From contig NZ_JARXYX010000037.1 in the NCBI RefSeq assembly GCF_029893585.1, forward strand, positions 42,848 through 106,847: 64,000 bases of DNA, written 5' to 3'. Position 1 is the stretch's first letter, and the number at the start of each line of letters is the position of its first letter. This DNA comes from Streptomyces sp. LBL. GTDB taxonomy: Bacteria > Actinomycetota > Actinomycetes > Streptomycetales > Streptomycetaceae. The position numbers and the translations under genes were made by a program. Below the pieces are notes generated by a model. It had not been told where the DNA came from. It saw nothing but the letters and a program-made list of their open reading frames with translations, and searched no databases. This document shows positions 8,434-17,618 of the stretch, in pieces.

Positions 8434-9606
8434 CTACCGTCCGAGCCCGCTGAGCACCGTCCCGGCCCGCTCCAGGACGTTCCGCTCCGCGTCCAGGTCG
8501 GGGGTGATGCCGCGACCGTCGACGCCGCGGCCGACGGGGGTGCGGTAGTGGCCGACGGTCAGCTCCGCGACCGAGCCGTCGGGCAGCCGGCTCGGCATCT
8601 GGACCGAGCCCTTGCCGAAGGTGCGGGAGCCCACCACGACCGCGCGGCCGCGGTCCTGCAGGGCGCCGGTGAGCAGCTCGGCGGCGCTCATCGTGCCGCC
8701 GTCGACGAGCGCGACCAGCGGTCTGGTGGTGTCGCCGCCGGTCTCGGCGTGCAGGGCTCGCTGGTCGCCCGCGACGTCGTATGTGGCGACCAGGCCGCCG
8801 TCGAGGAAGGCGGAGGCGGTGGTGACGGCCTCGGTGACCAGTCCGCCGGAGTTGCCGCGCAGGTCGAGGATGACGCCGGCACCGGCCGGGGCCTGCCGTA
8901 CGGCGGTGCGCACGGTGTCGCCCACGCCCTTGGTGAAGGCGGCGACCCTGATGACGGTGACGCCGCCGGCGAGCGTGCGCACGGTCACGTCGTCGGTGGA
9001 CAGGCGGGCCCGGCGCAGGGTGAGGCTCCACGCGCGCGGGCCGCGTTCCAGACCGACGCGGACAGTCGTTCCGGCGGCCGCGGCCGTGGCGTCACCGCGC
9101 AGCGAGGAGACCACCTCGGTGACGGGACGCCCGTCGACCTTCTTCCCGTCGACGCTGCGCAGCCGGTCGCCCCGCTGGATCCCGGCGACGGCCGCGGGCG
9201 ACCCGGAGGCCACCCTGGTCACCTCGATACGGCCGTCCCGCTCGCTTCGCGCCCACAGGCCGACGCCGGTGTACTGGCCGTCGAGGGCCTCCTCGAACTC
9301 CTCGAACTCGCCCTCGGAGTAGACGGCGGCCCAGCGGTCCCCGCTGCGGCTGACCGCGCGTTCGGCGGCCTCCATGGGGGACGTGCCGTCGGCCATGGCC
9401 TTCTCGGCGGCCTTCGCCACATCCTCGTGACGGCTCGCGGAGGCGGCTGACAGGGTCGGCTCGGAGGCGGGTTTCCGGTCTCCGTCACCAGCGTCCGGGA
9501 AGGAACCGGTCGCGGCTCCGGCGACGAGCACGCTCGCGAAGACCAATGTCAGGCCCGCCCCGCGGCCGAAGCGGCGGGGCTGACAAAACAGGTGTCGGCC
9601 AGACAT
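8434..9606 (-). CDS. S41-family C-terminal processing peptidase, secreted or membrane-anchored
   Basis: 390 residues. The N-terminal RRFGRGAGLTLVFASVLVAG is a signal peptide or anchor. The PDZ domain covers about 113-195 (GVGLWARSERDGRIEVTRVA). The S41 domain has the catalytic Ser at about 307 (GGTMSAAELL) and the Lys at about 332 (RTFGKGSVQ), the Ser-Lys dyad of tail-specific proteases. It follows ftsX by about 67 bp, with a hairpin between, and precedes smpB. The position beside FtsEX, which controls cell-wall hydrolases in many bacteria, suggests processing of envelope proteins in division or growth; this is inference. Confidence 0.92.
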   Translation of the reverse strand: MSGRHLFCQPRRFGRGAGLTLVFASVLVAGAATGSFPDAGDGDRKPASEPTLSAASASRHEDVAKAAEKAMADGTSPMEAAERAVSRSGDRWAAVYSEGEFEEFEEALDGQYTGVGLWARSERDGRIEVTRVASGSPAAVAGIQRGDRLRSVDGKKVDGRPVTEVVSSLRGDATAAAAGTTVRVGLERGPRAWSLTLRRARLSTDDVTVRTLAGGVTVIRVAAFTKGVGDTVRTAVRQAPAGAGVILDLRGNSGGLVTEAVTTASAFLDGGLVATYDVAGDQRALHAETGGDTTRPLVALVDGGTMSAAELLTGALQDRGRAVVVGSRTFGKGSVQMPSRLPDGSVAELTVGHYRTPVGRGVDGRGITPDLDAERNVLERAGTVLSGLGR

Positions 9607-9629
9607 GCGGGTGAGTCTAGGACAACGCG

Positions 9630-9664
9630 AAGGGTCGCACGGTCGGTTGACCGTACGACCCTTT
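9630..9664 (-). terminator. Hairpin downstream of ftsX
   Basis: Inverted repeat aagggtcg...cgaccctt with inner cggtc/gaccg around a ggtt loop. It lies 10 bp beyond the ftsX stop and before the S41 gene. No clear U-tract, as is common in Streptomyces. Confidence 0.6.
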
Positions 9665-9673
9665 TGGTATGCG

Positions 9674-10591
9674 TCACACCTTCAGGTACTTGCGCAGCGC
9701 GAAGAACGCGGCCAGCGCGGGCATCAGCAGACTTGTCGCCAGAATGAGCGGCAGTTTCGTCAGAACGGCGTCCCAGCCGATGAAGTTGATCAGGTTCAGC
9801 TTCTCCGACAGGGCCAGGCCGTGGTCGATGAGGAAGTACCTGGCGACCACCAGGAACCCGCACGCGACCGTGCCGCCGATCAGTCCGGCGACCGCGGCCT
9901 CCGCGATGAAGGGCGCCTGGATGTAGAAACCCGACGCGCCGACCAGGCGCATGATCCCGGTCTCGCGCCGTCGACTGAACGCCGAGACCCGCACGGTGTT
10001 GACGATCAGCATCAGCGCCACGACGAGCATCAGCGCCATAATCGCCCGCGCCGCCCAGTTCATGCCGTTGAGGAGCCCGAAGAGGTTGTCCAGGATCCCC
10101 TTCTGGTCCTGCACCGACTGCACCCCGTCCCGCCCGTCGAAGGCGGTCGCGATGACCTGGTACTTCTCCGGGTCCTTCAGTTTGATGCGGTACGACTCCT
10201 GCATCTGGTCCGGCGTGAGGGAGGCGGCCAGCGGGGAGTCGCCGAACTGCTCCTTGTAGTGCTTGTACGCAGCGTCCTGCGACTCGTACGTCACCACCTG
10301 GACGACCGACATCTTGTCCAGGTCGGACTTGATCTGCTTCTTCTGCTCGTCGGTGACCGCGCCCTTGGCGCAGTTCGGGTCCGACTCGGCGTCACCCTTG
10401 TTGCAGAGGAAGACCGAGACGTTGACCTTGTCGTACCAGTAGCCCTTCATCGTGCCGACCTGGTCGCTCATCAGGAGCGACCCGCCGAACAGGGCGAGCG
10501 ACAGGGCGACGGACACGATGACGGCGAAGGTCATCGTCAGATTGCGGCGGAGACCCACACCGATCTCCGACAGAACGAACTGGGCGCGCAT
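9674..10591 (-). CDS. ftsX: Cell division protein FtsX
   Basis: A 305-residue permease-like protein with four membrane segments (about 21-43, 177-200, 228-254, 272-297). A large extracytoplasmic loop follows the first segment and holds two Cys (63 and 74) that may form a disulfide. The ending FALRKYLKV is typical. With FtsE it forms an ABC-type complex that does not transport; in other bacteria it transmits ATP hydrolysis to peptidoglycan hydrolases (RipC in mycobacteria). It starts 33 bp after ftsE, so the two form an operon. Confidence 0.97.
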   Translation of the reverse strand: MRAQFVLSEIGVGLRRNLTMTFAVIVSVALSLALFGGSLLMSDQVGTMKGYWYDKVNVSVFLCNKGDAESDPNCAKGAVTDEQKKQIKSDLDKMSVVQVVTYESQDAAYKHYKEQFGDSPLAASLTPDQMQESYRIKLKDPEKYQVIATAFDGRDGVQSVQDQKGILDNLFGLLNGMNWAARAIMALMLVVALMLIVNTVRVSAFSRRRETGIMRLVGASGFYIQAPFIAEAAVAGLIGGTVACGFLVVARYFLIDHGLALSEKLNLINFIGWDAVLTKLPLILATSLLMPALAAFFALRKYLKV

Positions 10592-10624
10592 GGCGTCTGG
10601 TTGGGCCTTTCCGTGGACTGGCGG

Positions 10625-11314
10625 TCAGTGCTGGTAGCCGTAGACGCCGCGTGTCTGGTCTCGGACGAGGCGGCCCTTCTCCAGCTCGATGACGCGCTTA
10701 CGCATCTGGTCCACGATGTTCTGGTCGTGCGTGGCCATCACGACGGTCGTGCCGGTCCGGTTGATCCGGTCGAGCAGCTTCATGATGCCGACGGAGGTCT
10801 GCGGGTCGAGGTTGCCGGTCGGCTCGTCCGCGATGAGCAGCTTGGGCCGGTTGACGAAGGCACGCGCGATCGCCACGCGCTGCTGCTCACCACCGGACAG
10901 CTCACCGGGTCTGCGGTCCTCCTTGCCGCCGAGCCCGACCAGGTCGAGCACCTGCGGCACGGACTTGCGGATCTCGCCCTTCGACTTGCCGATGACCTCC
11001 TGCGCGAAGGCCACGTTCTCCGCGACCGTCTTGTTCGGCAGGAGCCGGAAGTCCTGGAACACCGTCCCCAGCTGGCGCCGCATCTGCGGCACCTTCCAGT
11101 TGGTCAGGCGCGCGAGGTCCTTGCCCAGAACGTGCACCTGACCGTGGCTGCACCGCTCCTCGCGGAGGACCAGGCGCAGGAAGGTGGACTTGCCGGAGCC
11201 GGAGGACCCCACGAGGAACACGAACTCGCCCTTCTCCACTTCCAGGGAGACATCCCTGAGTGCGGGGTGGGTCTGCTTGGGGTAGATCTTGGATACGTTG
11301 TCGAATCGGATCAC
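10625..11314 (-). CDS. ftsE: Cell division ATP-binding protein FtsE
   Basis: 229 residues. The GTG start at 11314 gives MIRFDNVSKIYPKQTHPALR, the conserved beginning. Walker A is GSSGSGKST (36-44), the signature is LSGGEQQRVAIARA, and Walker B is LLIADEPTGNLDP. It is the ATPase partner of FtsX at the cytoplasmic face of the division site. A longer open frame runs upstream but has no family similarity. The divergent small zinc-ribbon gene starts 245 bp away. Confidence 0.97.
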   Translation of the reverse strand: MIRFDNVSKIYPKQTHPALRDVSLEVEKGEFVFLVGSSGSGKSTFLRLVLREERCSHGQVHVLGKDLARLTNWKVPQMRRQLGTVFQDFRLLPNKTVAENVAFAQEVIGKSKGEIRKSVPQVLDLVGLGGKEDRRPGELSGGEQQRVAIARAFVNRPKLLIADEPTGNLDPQTSVGIMKLLDRINRTGTTVVMATHDQNIVDQMRKRVIELEKGRLVRDQTRGVYGYQH

Positions 11315-11558
11315 GGATGCACCACGGGTCGCCGGGGGTAGATGAGCGTGACCATACGCGAACCGGGCGGCCCGGCGCAGGCACCGGTCGGGGTTGTGTG
11401 ACAGTTGCGCGTTTTGTGCCCGCCTTGGCCCCGTAGGACCCTGCCCCGGTCCCACAGGACCCCGCGCTGAATTCCACGGAACCTGGCAGAGTGGAGGGGG
11501 AACGTTCGGGTTCCCTCAGGCGTTGTGCATGTGGAACCGGTGCAAGGAGGGCGAGCGC

Positions 11559-11753
11559 ATGACGTACGACCGGCTGGTGTGCGCGAACTGCGCGGGACCC
11601 GTGAGCGAAGGTCGGTGCCGCGTGTGCCGCGCGAGCCGCGAGCGGCTGCAGCAGCAGGAGAACCCTTTCGCGGGCCTGACCCCCATGACACTGATCGCCT
11701 TGCTGACGGTGCTGATCGCGGCAGTCGCGCTGCTGGCGCACCAGACCGCGTAG
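11559..11753 (+). CDS. Small zinc-ribbon membrane protein
   Basis: 64 residues, preceded by a strong aaggagg at 11544-11550. Two CxxC pairs (Cys 8/11 and 20/23: CANC and CRVC) form a likely zinc ribbon. After a Gln-rich linker, a single membrane helix (about 43-60, TLIALLTVLIAAVALLA) ends the protein. I know of no assigned function; similar short proteins are common in streptomycetes. Transcribed away from ftsE. Confidence 0.8.
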   Translation: MTYDRLVCANCAGPVSEGRCRVCRASRERLQQQENPFAGLTPMTLIALLTVLIAAVALLAHQTA

Positions 11754-11812
11754 GACGCGGTCGCGGGGCGCGATCAACGACGCGGGTGGAAGACCAGCAG
11801 TCAGAAGACGTA

Positions 11813-11849
11813 CGAGGGGCTCGGAGCGCATCGCGCTCCGAGCCCCTCG
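11813..11849. terminator. Bidirectional terminator hairpin
   Basis: A perfect 16-bp stem (cgaggggctcggagcg/cgctccgagcccctcg) with a 5-nt loop lies between the convergent zinc-ribbon and LAETG genes. Confidence 0.85.
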
Positions 11850-11889
11850 CCGTATGACGTGCGTACGGTGCGTACGCGGACGGCTACCC

Positions 11890-12582
11890 TCAGGCAGCCG
11901 CGCCGCCCCGGCCGCCCATGAGGCGCGGCAGGACGCGGAAGCCGACGCCGCCGGCGATCATCGTGGCGGCACCGAGCAGCAGGAAGGTGGTCTGCGCGGC
12001 ACCGGTTTCGGCGAGCTCCTCACCGCTGCCCTGGGCCTGAGCCTGGGGGGCAGTGCCGGTCGTGGTGTCCGTACCGGTGTCGGTGAGGGCCGAGGTGCCC
12101 TCCTCCTGGGCGGAGGTGCCGGAACCGCCGTTGGGGTCGGCCTGGTTGCCACCGGCGGCACCGTTGCCGTTGCCGTTCCCCTGGCCGTTGCCGTTGCCGT
12201 TACCGTTGCCCTGGCCGCCGTTACCGTTGCCCTGGCCGCCGTTCCCGTTGCCGTTGCCCGGGTTGGTCGGCGCGGCGGTCGGGTCGTCCGTCGGGCCCTC
12301 GGTGGGCTCCGTCGGCTCCTCGGTGGGGTCGGTCGGGTCGGTGGGGTCGAGCGTCGGGACGTCCGTGGGGATGTCCGTCGGGACGTCCGTGGGAATGTCG
12401 GTGGGGATGTCGGTGGGAACCGGCGGCGACGGGACGGGCGACTCGTCGGCGCACAGGATGCCCAGGATGCAGTCGTCCGCTTCGGCGGCGGACGCCGCAC
12501 CGGTGGCGGTCAGTGAGGCGCCGGCCGCTATCACGGCACCGGCCGCGATCCGCGCGACACGGATCCGCGTCTTCTTCGTCAT
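11890..12582 (-). CDS. LAETG-type sortase-anchored surface protein, low complexity
   Basis: 230 residues. The N-terminal signal peptide is about 1-32 (basic start, then hydrophobic, ending ATGAASAAEA). Next comes a Pro/Thr/Asp stretch (IPTDIPTDVPTDIPTDVPT), then a Gly/Asn/Gln stretch (repeated GNGNGNG), then LAETG at 190-194, a hydrophobic segment and a basic end. LAXTG is the motif read by Streptomyces class E sortases, so the protein should be linked to peptidoglycan. No catalytic domain is visible; it looks like a flexible surface stalk. The repetitive DNA makes length variation between strains likely. Confidence 0.85.
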   Translation of the reverse strand: MTKKTRIRVARIAAGAVIAAGASLTATGAASAAEADDCILGILCADESPVPSPPVPTDIPTDIPTDVPTDIPTDVPTLDPTDPTDPTEEPTEPTEGPTDDPTAAPTNPGNGNGNGGQGNGNGGQGNGNGNGNGQGNGNGNGAAGGNQADPNGGSGTSAQEEGTSALTDTGTDTTTGTAPQAQAQGSGEELAETGAAQTTFLLLGAATMIAGGVGFRVLPRLMGGRGGAAA

Positions 12583-12913
12583 ATGGTTGCTACCCCCAGT
12601 AGCTCATCATCAGTGAGGCGGCGCTCGGGGGCCGTGATCGACGGAGGAGGTAGCTGTACTCAATCCCCCGGTTCACATGCGCCCCAGAGATACGCATGCC
12701 GCGCCTCACCTTTCCCATTTTCCAAAGGAACGTCAAGGCCGTTGCGCGCGCAATGTCCACCTGCGGGATCTATGCCGGATATTGAAGCCTGTGAGTGTGA
12801 TGTAAAACCCCGACATCAGGCGCGGAACCGGGCACGCGAAGGGCAGACGAAAGGCAACTGTCGCCGGTCGGGCGACAGTTGCCTTGTCGACAAAGCGCTG
12901 TGCACGCCTCCTG
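12583..12913. other. Intergenic region with prfB terminator
   Basis: 331 bp between two minus-strand genes. It holds the leader of the LAETG gene on its left side (with a cccccag/ctgggggt element close to the start) and the prfB terminator on its right side. No small gene seen. Confidence 0.6.
12851..12885 (-). terminator. Intrinsic terminator of prfB
   Basis: A perfect 15-bp stem (aaggcaactgtcgcc/ggcgacagttgcctt) with a 5-nt loop, starting 28 bp downstream of the prfB stop. Confidence 0.85.
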
Positions 12914-14020
12914 TTACTTCTCCCCCTGCTTGCGCCAGCGAATCCCGGCCTCGAGGAATCCGTCGATCTCGCCGTTGAACACGGCCTCCGGGTTGCCGAC
13001 TTCGAAGTCGGTGCGCAGGTCCTTGACCATCTGGTACGGGTGCACAACGTACGAACGCATCTGGTTGCCCCAGGAGTTGCCGCCATCGCCCTTGAGCGCG
13101 TCCATCTTGGCCTGCTCCTCCTGGCGGCGCCGATCGAGGAGCTTGGCCTGGAGGACGTTCATCGCGCTCGCCTTGTTCTGGATCTGCGACCGCTCGTTCT
13201 GGCAGGAGACGACGATGCCGGTGGGGAGGTGGGTCAGACGCACCGCGGAGTCGGTGGTGTTGACGCCCTGGCCGCCGGGTCCGGACGAGCGGTACACGTC
13301 CACGCGCAGCTCGGACTCGTCGATCTCGATGTGGTCGGTCTGCTCGACCACGGGGAGGATCTCGACGCCCGCGAAGGAGGTCTGCCGGCGCCCCTGGTTG
13401 TCGAAGGGCGAGATACGCACGAGGCGGTGCGTGCCCTGCTCCACGGAGAGCGTCCCGTAGGCGTACGGCACCTGCACGGCGAAGGTGGTCGACTTGATGC
13501 CGGCCTCTTCGGCGTACGACGTCTCGTAGACCTCGGTCTTGTAGCCGTGCCGCTCCGCCCAGCGCAGGTACATGCGCTGGAGCTTCTCGGCGAAGTCGGC
13601 GGCGTCGACGCCACCGGCCTCGGCGCGGATGTTCACGAGGGCCTCGCGGGAGTCATACTCCCCGCTGAGCAGCGTCCGGACCTCCATCTCGTCCAGCGCC
13701 TTCTTGACGGCGATGAGCTCGGAGTCGGCCTCGGCACGGGTGTCCGGGTCGTCCTCCTCCTCGGCCATCTCGAACAGCACGGCGAGATCGTCGATCCGCC
13801 CGCGCAGCGCCTCCGTCTTCCTGACCTCGGCCTGGAGGTGGGAGAGCTTGCTGGTGATCTTCTGCGCCTCGTCCGGGTTGTCCCACAGGGACGGCGCGGC
13901 CGCCTGCTCCTCGAGCACGGCGATGTCTGCCCTCAGTTTGTCGAGGTCCAGAACGGCCTCGATCGACTCCATGGTCGAGGAGAGGGACTTGAGCTCTTCG
14001 GATACATCGACGACTGACAC
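12914..14020 (-). CDS. prfB: Peptide chain release factor 2
   Basis: 368 residues. The stop-codon recognition motif SPF is at 204-206 (RISPFDNQG) and the peptidyl-hydrolysis motif GGQ at 249-251 (SGPGGQGVNTTD). It terminates translation at UGA and UAA. The frame is continuous, so the autoregulatory +1 frameshift found near codon 25 in many bacteria is absent, as expected in actinobacteria. It lies downstream of the two kinase genes on the same strand, with 84 bp to pkaB. Confidence 0.97.
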   Translation of the reverse strand: MSVVDVSEELKSLSSTMESIEAVLDLDKLRADIAVLEEQAAAPSLWDNPDEAQKITSKLSHLQAEVRKTEALRGRIDDLAVLFEMAEEEDDPDTRAEADSELIAVKKALDEMEVRTLLSGEYDSREALVNIRAEAGGVDAADFAEKLQRMYLRWAERHGYKTEVYETSYAEEAGIKSTTFAVQVPYAYGTLSVEQGTHRLVRISPFDNQGRRQTSFAGVEILPVVEQTDHIEIDESELRVDVYRSSGPGGQGVNTTDSAVRLTHLPTGIVVSCQNERSQIQNKASAMNVLQAKLLDRRRQEEQAKMDALKGDGGNSWGNQMRSYVVHPYQMVKDLRTDFEVGNPEAVFNGEIDGFLEAGIRWRKQGEK

Positions 14021-14104
14021 GCCTCCCAGCCTAACGTCTACACCCAGCAGGGGGCGCCGGTGCGGTCGAGGGGGATGGGTCCGGGGGCCGGAGCCCCTGG
14101 TACC

Positions 14105-15340
14105 TCAGGGGGACGCCGGGGACGAGTTGCGGCCGTCCTGGGGGGCGCCGGGGTCGCCGTCCGAAGTCGCCGCCCAGGTTCCGACACCGGCCGCCGCGAC
14201 CAGGACCAGCGCGGCGGCGCCCAGCACCAGGCGTCGGCGCCGTGTGGTCGCCCGGTGCCGCGCGGAGCCCGGTCGGGCCGCGCCCGCCGCACGCGGTGCC
14301 CGGGCGGTGCCCCGCGCACCCCCGGCCAGCTCGTCCGGCGCCGGCACCCTCATCGACGTATGCGTGTCCCGGTTGGAGTCGGCCGGCTTCGCACCCGGTA
14401 CCAGCGGCACGGCGCCCCGCCGTACCCGCGCCGAGGACACCGGTTCCTCGGGGGTGGCCTCGCGGGGCTCCTCCTCCGGTTCCGTGTCCGGCTCGTCCAC
14501 GTCCAGGGGAGGCATCCCGGCCAGCATCGGCAGCAGCTCCCGCAGTCGGCCCCCCAGCTCGGAGGCCCGCAGCCGCGAGGCCGGTGCCTTGGCCAGGCAC
14601 TGCACCATCAGCTGCCAGAGCTCGTCCGGGATGCCGGGCAGCGGGACGACCGTCTCGGTGACATGGCGGCGCAGTACCGCGCCCGGGTGGCCCCCGCCGA
14701 ACGGTGTGAAGCCCGCGAGAAGCTCGTACAGGACGGTCGTGAGCGCGTAGATGTCCACCGAGGCCCGCGGCGGCAGGCCCTCCACGATCTCCGGCGCCAG
14801 GTAGTCCGGTGTCCCGATGATCTTCGTCGCCCGGGTCCGCTTCGGCGAATCGATCAGCTTGGCCACCCCGAAGTCGGTCAGCAGCGCCGGATGGGAGCCC
14901 CCCGGACCGAGCGGCCCCTGCATGTCGAGCAGCACGTTCTCCGGCTTGACGTCCCGGTGCACGACCCCGGCCGCGTGCGCGGCCGCCAGTGCGTCCGCCA
15001 CGTCCGCCACGATGGCGACCGCCGCCTCGGGCGAGAGCCGCTTGTCCCGGTCGAGCCGGGTGCGCAGGTCCGTGCCCCGGACCAGGTCCATGACCAGCGC
15101 GAGGTCGTTGCCGTCCACCACGAGGTCCCGTACCGAGACCACGTTCGGGTGCTCCAGGCCGAGCAGCGCCGTGCGCTCCTGCACGAAGCGTCCGACGAGC
15201 TCCTGGTCGGACGCGAGGTCCTCGCGCAGCAGCTTGACGGCGACGGGCCCGTCCGGTCCCTCACCCAGCCACACCGTGCCGGCGCTGCCCCGCCCGAGGA
15301 TCTGGTGGGCGGTGTACCGGCTGCCGATCTTCCGTGCCAA
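14105..15340 (-). CDS. pkaB: Hanks-type serine/threonine protein kinase, PkaB-like
   Basis: 411 residues. Glycine loop LGRGSAGTVW (15-24), ATP-anchoring Lys at about 36 (VAVKLL), catalytic loop HRDVKPEN (Asp about 130), DFG at 156-158 and GTPDYLAPE activation segment. An acidic and Arg-rich juxtamembrane linker follows, then one membrane helix at about 371-390 and only a short outer tail (about 20 residues), so no sensor domain is seen. Length and the tandem arrangement with the next kinase match pkaA-pkaB of S. coelicolor. It probably phosphorylates Thr residues of cytoplasmic partners; the divergent FHA protein is a candidate reader. Confidence 0.9.
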   Translation of the reverse strand: MARKIGSRYTAHQILGRGSAGTVWLGEGPDGPVAVKLLREDLASDQELVGRFVQERTALLGLEHPNVVSVRDLVVDGNDLALVMDLVRGTDLRTRLDRDKRLSPEAAVAIVADVADALAAAHAAGVVHRDVKPENVLLDMQGPLGPGGSHPALLTDFGVAKLIDSPKRTRATKIIGTPDYLAPEIVEGLPPRASVDIYALTTVLYELLAGFTPFGGGHPGAVLRRHVTETVVPLPGIPDELWQLMVQCLAKAPASRLRASELGGRLRELLPMLAGMPPLDVDEPDTEPEEEPREATPEEPVSSARVRRGAVPLVPGAKPADSNRDTHTSMRVPAPDELAGGARGTARAPRAAGAARPGSARHRATTRRRRLVLGAAALVLVAAAGVGTWAATSDGDPGAPQDGRNSSPASP

Positions 15341-15475
15341 GGCTGCTCCTACAGACGCGTGTTGTCGCTAAAACTACGCGCCGGAAGAGCCAACCTTCAC
15401 CGCGGAGACGGAAATCACCCGCCAGGTGTCGACAAATCCCGAAGCTCACCGCCGGGAGAGTCCTACCGGAGAGTC

Positions 15476-17206
15476 CTAGTTGGAGGAGCCCCCGCTGAGA
15501 TCATCGATGAATCCGGTCACCTTGCCGAACCAGTCACCGAGCTGCGCCCAGTAGCCCTTGCCCGTCCCGATCCAGTCCTGGAGCGGGCTGAACTCCCAGA
15601 CCAGCCAGCTCGCGACGAACAGGATGATGATCGTGAACAGGCAGCCCTTGAGGCAGCCCAGGCCCGGGATCCTCATCCGGTTGGCGCTGCGCTGCCGCGG
15701 CTCGCGCGGCTCGCGCGGGGCCCGCCGCGGCTCCTGCCGCTCCGGCGGCGGCGCGTACCGCTGCGGCTGCGGCTGCTGCCGGGGCTGCTGCTGCGGGGCG
15801 TACTGCTGGGGCTGCTGCTGCGGCTGGCCGTAGCCGGGTTGCGCGGGCTGCCCGTAGCCGGCCTGCGGAGGCCGCTGCTGAGGCTGCTGCTGGGGCTGTT
15901 GCTGAGGGGGCCGCTGCTGCGGCCGGGCGACCTGCCGCTGGGGGCGGCGGCGCAGCGGGTCCTCGTTCGGATCGAGGTACTGGACCTGCGTCTGCTCGTT
16001 GCGGTCACGGGCGGCGCGCAGCTGGTTCTGCCAGGGGTGCGGATCCTCGGGTCCACCGGACTGCCCGGGCTGCCCTGGCTGCTGCCCCGGCTGCCCCGGC
16101 GGCAACGGCGGCATGACGGCGGTCGGGTCCGCCGCGCCCCGGTTGGGGAGGACGGCGGTGGGGTCGGCGGCGCCCACGGGGCCGCCGGTGTGCGGCAGGA
16201 CGCTGGTCGCGGCGGCGGGGTCGTACGCACCCGCGCCGTGCTGCAGCACCTGCGTCGGGTCGGCGGCGCCGGGCGCCCCCGGGACGGCCGCCGGGGTCGG
16301 ATCGGGCGCCAGCAGTGCGCCGACGCCCTCGGCCGCGGCGATCTGCGCGGAGTTCGCGTGCACGCCGATGCCCTCGGCGACGGTGCGCAGGCCGCGGGCG
16401 AGGCTCTCGGCGCTCGGCCGTTCGTCCGGGTTCTTGCGCAGACAGCGCTCGATGACCGTCCACAGCGGGCCGGGGACCGTGGAGGGGCGGCGCGGTTCGG
16501 CGTTCAGGTGCTGGTACAGGACTTCGAGTGCCGTGTCACCGGCGAACGGCGGACGACCGGTGACCAGCTCGTACAGCAGGATGCCGGCACCGTAGATGTC
16601 GACGGCGGAGGTCTGCGGGCGACCCTCGGCGGACTCGGGCGCTATGTACGCGGGCGTGCCGACGAACTCGTGGGTGCGGGTCAGTCCGGGCGAGTCGGCC
16701 AGTCGGGCGATGCCGAAGTCGGTCAGCAACGGGTGCAGCTGGTCGCCGTACTGCCGGAGCAGGACGTTGGCCGGTTTCAGGTCGCGGTGGACTACGCCGT
16801 CCGCGTGACTGGCGGCGAGCGCGTCGGCGATCTGGGCGGTCAGCAGCGCGGCGCCGACGGGGCTGAAGGGGCCGTTCTCGCGCAGGTAGCGGTGCAGGTC
16901 CGGGCCCTCGACGAGGTCCATGACCAGGGCGAGCAGATCACCCTCGACCACCAGGTCGCGCACCCGCACGATGTTCGGGTGGGTCAGCCGGAGCAGGACG
17001 GAGCGCTCCCGCAGGAACCGCATCACGATGTCGGGGTCGTTCGCGAGTTCCTCCTTGAGGACCTTGATCGCGACGGTCTCCCCGGGCTGGCCCTGCACGG
17101 CCGCCTCGGCACCGGCGGCCTCGCGCTGGCGTGCCCGCCAGACGGTCCCGGTGGCACCGCGTCCCAGCGGCTCCTCGAGGAAGTACTTGCTGCCTACCGG
17201 CCGCAC
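15476..17206 (-). CDS. pkaA: Hanks-type serine/threonine protein kinase, PkaA-like
   Basis: 576 residues from a GTG at 17206, preceded by AGGGAG at normal spacing. Glycine loop LGRGATGTVW, Lys about 48 (VAIKVL), catalytic Asp about 142 (HRDLKPAN), DFG 163-165, GTPAYIAPESAEG. The kinase domain carries a short insertion after the first strands (QREAAGAEAAVQGQPGE). A long Pro/Gln/Gly-rich linker follows (QQQPQQQPQQ type), then a membrane helix at about 520-539 and a short outer tail of about 37 residues. First gene of pkaA-pkaB-prfB on the minus strand and divergent from the FHA gene. A 20-bp tandem duplication sits in its leader. Confidence 0.9.
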   Translation of the reverse strand: MRPVGSKYFLEEPLGRGATGTVWRARQREAAGAEAAVQGQPGETVAIKVLKEELANDPDIVMRFLRERSVLLRLTHPNIVRVRDLVVEGDLLALVMDLVEGPDLHRYLRENGPFSPVGAALLTAQIADALAASHADGVVHRDLKPANVLLRQYGDQLHPLLTDFGIARLADSPGLTRTHEFVGTPAYIAPESAEGRPQTSAVDIYGAGILLYELVTGRPPFAGDTALEVLYQHLNAEPRRPSTVPGPLWTVIERCLRKNPDERPSAESLARGLRTVAEGIGVHANSAQIAAAEGVGALLAPDPTPAAVPGAPGAADPTQVLQHGAGAYDPAAATSVLPHTGGPVGAADPTAVLPNRGAADPTAVMPPLPPGQPGQQPGQPGQSGGPEDPHPWQNQLRAARDRNEQTQVQYLDPNEDPLRRRPQRQVARPQQRPPQQQPQQQPQQRPPQAGYGQPAQPGYGQPQQQPQQYAPQQQPRQQPQPQRYAPPPERQEPRRAPREPREPRQRSANRMRIPGLGCLKGCLFTIIILFVASWLVWEFSPLQDWIGTGKGYWAQLGDWFGKVTGFIDDLSGGSSN

Positions 17207-17618
17207 GTCATGCGCTCCCTGCTGCTTGCCTGTGTCCCGAGCTGCTTGCCTGTGTTCCGACCTACTGTAGTGCCGCCCCGCAGGACGGCAGCCTGTCGTC
17301 CGTCTGCGCCTCTTACGTACGGCTTGCCGTAGTTGTTCGAAGGAAAGACGCTCGGCCCGGTCGGCTGGTTGCCGGGTTCGGACGTGACCGATCTCAAGCG
17401 GCCCCCGTTGGGGCACCGGTCGGGCACTTTTGCGGGCAGAGCCGACCATTCAAGATCATTTGGTGCCGGGGGGCGGGCGCGTTGTCAGTGACAGGTGCGA
17501 GGATGCCTTCCGTACTGGCCGACGTGCTCGTGGTGGTGGGGGAAGTCCGCGGTGGGGGACCGCCGGGGCAGCTTCACCCCTGTCGCGGGCGCCCGCGCGG
17601 AAGGGACCGCTGACGGCG
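17207..17618. other. Divergent regulatory region between pkaA and the FHA gene
   Basis: 412 bp that should hold promoters for both directions. Apart from a tandem 20-bp duplication at 17221-17260, I see no convincing promoter hexamers or gene. Confidence 0.55.
17221..17260. repeat. Tandem 20-bp duplication in the pkaA leader
   Basis: gctgcttgcctgtgtcccga at 17221-17240 is followed directly by a copy with one change (t for c) at 17241-17260, starting 14 bp upstream of the pkaA start codon. Confidence 0.9.

Noticed and set aside
12914..14020. Programmed frameshift in prfB
   Set aside because: The frame is continuous through the N-terminal region, with no in-frame TGA.
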